In this document: piece by piece, positions 55,911 through 64,000 of the stretch
Layout of the letters: each line of letters opens with the position of its first letter
How positions within the stretch are numbered: the stretch's first letter is position 1
Origin: Marsupella aquatica
Lineage: Eukaryota; Marchantiophyta
Assembly: GCA_973895155.1 (NCBI GenBank)
Contig: OZ316898.1
Coordinates: forward strand, 3,410,001-3,474,000
DNA: 64,000 nt
Direction of reading: 5' to 3'
The notes under the pieces: model-generated
Databases searched by the model: none
Told to the model about the DNA's origin: nothing
What the model saw: the letters and a program-made list of their open reading frames with translations, nothing else
Made by a program: the position numbers and the translations under genes

Positions 55911-57934
55911 AACGCACCTCCGCTTTGCCGCACCTCGCCCCACCTCCGCTGCTCGCCGCACCAATAGTAACAGACAGGGGATCTTTGGTGATACTCAAGT
56001 GACAGGTCATTTGTTGGACCGGACTGTAAAAGTGTGCTACCCAAGCATATTTCAATGTTTGTGACCCATGGGAGCTTCTTTTCTAATAATTTGCTTAATT
56101 TTCCATGTTTATAATTTACTTAAAAATGCAGTGCCTAGGAGTCCATGGGAGCATCATGGACAACGTGTACACCATGGCAGCTTCTTTTCGAATAATTTTG
56201 TAATTTTCGATGTTTATAATATCCGTAAAAAATGCACTGCCAAGGAACGTGAACCCGGCTAGAAACCGGCAGTATAGATACAACAGAATATCCGGGAACC
56301 CCGAATAATAAGGAGGATGCCATTATTGTAATAACGAAAAGCTGGGATGACGAAAGGGAGGAGGGTGGTTAGCGGCTCCCCCGATTGGACAGAACGGGAT
56401 AACCCGGCAGGGATTTATGGACGTATGGACGCTAGGTTCTCCCTCAACAATGGCCTCTGAATCGACGGCCCACATGCGCCGATGTCTCCACCAGCCTTAC
56501 TCCCGCCGTCGATCCCTTAGTTCACTTTCCGAAAATCACGTTACGAACGATGCAGTTCAGCATGCTCCGGATCAGGGGCCGGAGACCGGACCCCGGTTGA
56601 ATTCGACGAAGGGCGGTCGCTCGGGGTCAAGGGGCGGTCCCGCCAAAGCTGACGTAGGAAGGTGGAGTTGAGGTAGCGGTTTCGAGTCTAGGGCAGCATG
56701 GGAGGGGTATTGTATGGGGGCGCAGTGACGCAAGCAGAGTGAAGGGGGAGCAGGAGCCACCAACGAGAACGTCATGGAACCCAGTGTGTCAGCAGTGACG
56801 TGGGTGGGTGAGGGAGGCTCGAGGGTGGAGGGTGCTGATTCTTCCATGGGTCCCGGAATCTGGGGGGGAAGGCGGAACGAGAGCTTCCTCGTGTGCTCTA
56901 GTATGCGGTCCTCAATTACTTGTCAAGCGATTGAGCCCTCGAGAATTGTGGCATGGTCGATAGATCTGTTGTTTTCTGCGTCTGTCTGTCTGTCTCTCTG
57001 CGAGGGAAAGGAGGCGAGATCGGAGAGCGGAGAAATTGATGTCGAGGAGATGAGGAAAAGCGGGTGAGGAAGCGAAACCGGGACGTATGCGAATGCTGGA
57101 CGAGAGAGTTTTGGTCGATCCCGATTCGTGAAGGTGATAAGTAGGAGGAGGGTGGAGGAGGAGGAGTAGATATGCAAGTTCCGACTGCGCGGGTCTTGCA
57201 GCACCCTTGTGGCCATTACTCTCTGAGTCAGATTGAGCAGCAGCGGATTGCCGTTACTGTTCCATCGTTCCATTGTTCTTCGTCCCAGCCCCTCGCTGCC
57301 TCGGTTACGACTTTCTTCCGCAATTCTTCCGTGTCGCTAAGGTTGGGAATGTGATCTCTTCTGTGGTGGAGTTCTTGGAATTGCATCGTAGGGCAGTTGT
57401 CTGACCCTTGTTGGATGTCAATTGCGATTGCTCTGGTACGAGAAAATGCGCGGCTTTTCGTCTTCTATTTCTCTGCAGTTCTTGCGGTGGATGGATAGGG
57501 TGATGGCGTTGCTTTTTTGGAGAACTTTTCACAATTTATCGGCATCCGGCATGGCGCATTTTGAGTCGTTGTGATCCGTTGCTCTCGTTCTGTCGGGCAT
57601 TATGTATGGCCGATCACGATAGCTCTCGTCCGAGGCTGCGAATTGGTTTCCGGAAGTGTGCGTGTGTCGTGCTTCGCCTACCGATTTGAACGTGTTTCGG
57701 TTTCCGACGATGATCGTTGGCGTGACTTGACTTTTTACATGACGGAATGCGTGTACGAGGCCAAGGTTGCGCGCTGAATTGATCGGAGACAATGTGACTT
57801 GACGACTGAATCGTGCTTCATTTTTGGAGTCTTAATTTCCTCGCTATGGATTTCATTGGTGGTACAGGAGCCGGGGGCCGAGTCGCAAGCTGTTGGCTCG
57901 AAAGGCATCTTTGAACTCGCCGCAGTGCGCAGTC
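55911..57934. other. Upstream region of PGI with a tandem duplication
   Basis: Two diverged copies of about 75-100 bases near 56065-56245 share AGCTTCTTTT(C/G)(T/G)AATAATTT, CATGTTTATAATTT-type words and AAAAATGCA(G/C)TGCC. From about 56400 to 57930 the DNA is GC-richer, with CT-rich stretches, and probably contains the promoter and 5' leader of PGI. No other gene is recognised. Confidence 0.45.
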
Positions 57935-63894
<5,960 letters not shown>

Positions 63895-64000
63895 GTACTT
63901 GCCGTGCGAATTACTGCTGTGAAGTTCACGGCTCAGTTTTGCTATGCTTTTATTTGACCTCTAATAAGGGAAATATACCTTCGGCATGCACGGTTGTTTC

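Overview
This is a 64 kb piece of a plant nuclear genome. Spliced genes with GT-AG introns encode land-plant housekeeping proteins, separated by AT-rich intergenic DNA and decayed transposons. One gene fuses an alpha/beta hydrolase to NB-ARC and LRR domains. That architecture (HNL) is described from bryophytes, first from the liverwort Marchantia, so I infer a bryophyte, probably a liverwort. The species cannot be proved from the sequence.

Left part (1-22 kb): an intronless CCDC174-family gene (+), a small predicted myristoylated alanine/glycine-rich protein (-), a germin-like cupin protein (+), a three-exon BolA gene (+) and an eight-exon gene for the U11/U12 31 kDa snRNP protein (+). Between them lie tandem duplications and a striking compound inverted repeat at 7.85-8.09 kb.

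Immune-receptor part (22-28 kb, - strand): a five-exon HNL gene spans 23711-27848. Its LRR reading frame is cut by one nonsense codon at 23711-23713, yet 223 more in-frame LRR codons follow, ending inside a tRNA-like sequence. A decayed NB-ARC fragment lies next to it at about 22.03-22.28 kb.

Middle part (28-42 kb): AT-rich repeats, an intronless TRM1 tRNA methyltransferase gene (-), a fragment of a non-LTR retroelement 3' end whose last coding segment has been tandemly amplified (35.5-36.3 kb), and an eight-exon RCE1 CAAX-protease gene (-).

Transposon-rich part (42-56 kb): tandem and purine-rich minisatellites, a second retroelement fragment, a GC-rich non-autonomous element with 8 bp target duplications (46138-46721), a 3.75 kb reading frame broken only by stop codons (47.3-51.0 kb), and a long decayed non-LTR retrotransposon with reverse transcriptase and a likely restriction-like endonuclease (51.9-55.9 kb, -).

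Right part (57.9-64 kb): 19 exons of a cytosolic glucose-6-phosphate isomerase gene (+), running off the window edge. The housekeeping genes do not form one pathway. The most interesting unit is the HNL receptor with its expanded, truncated LRR.
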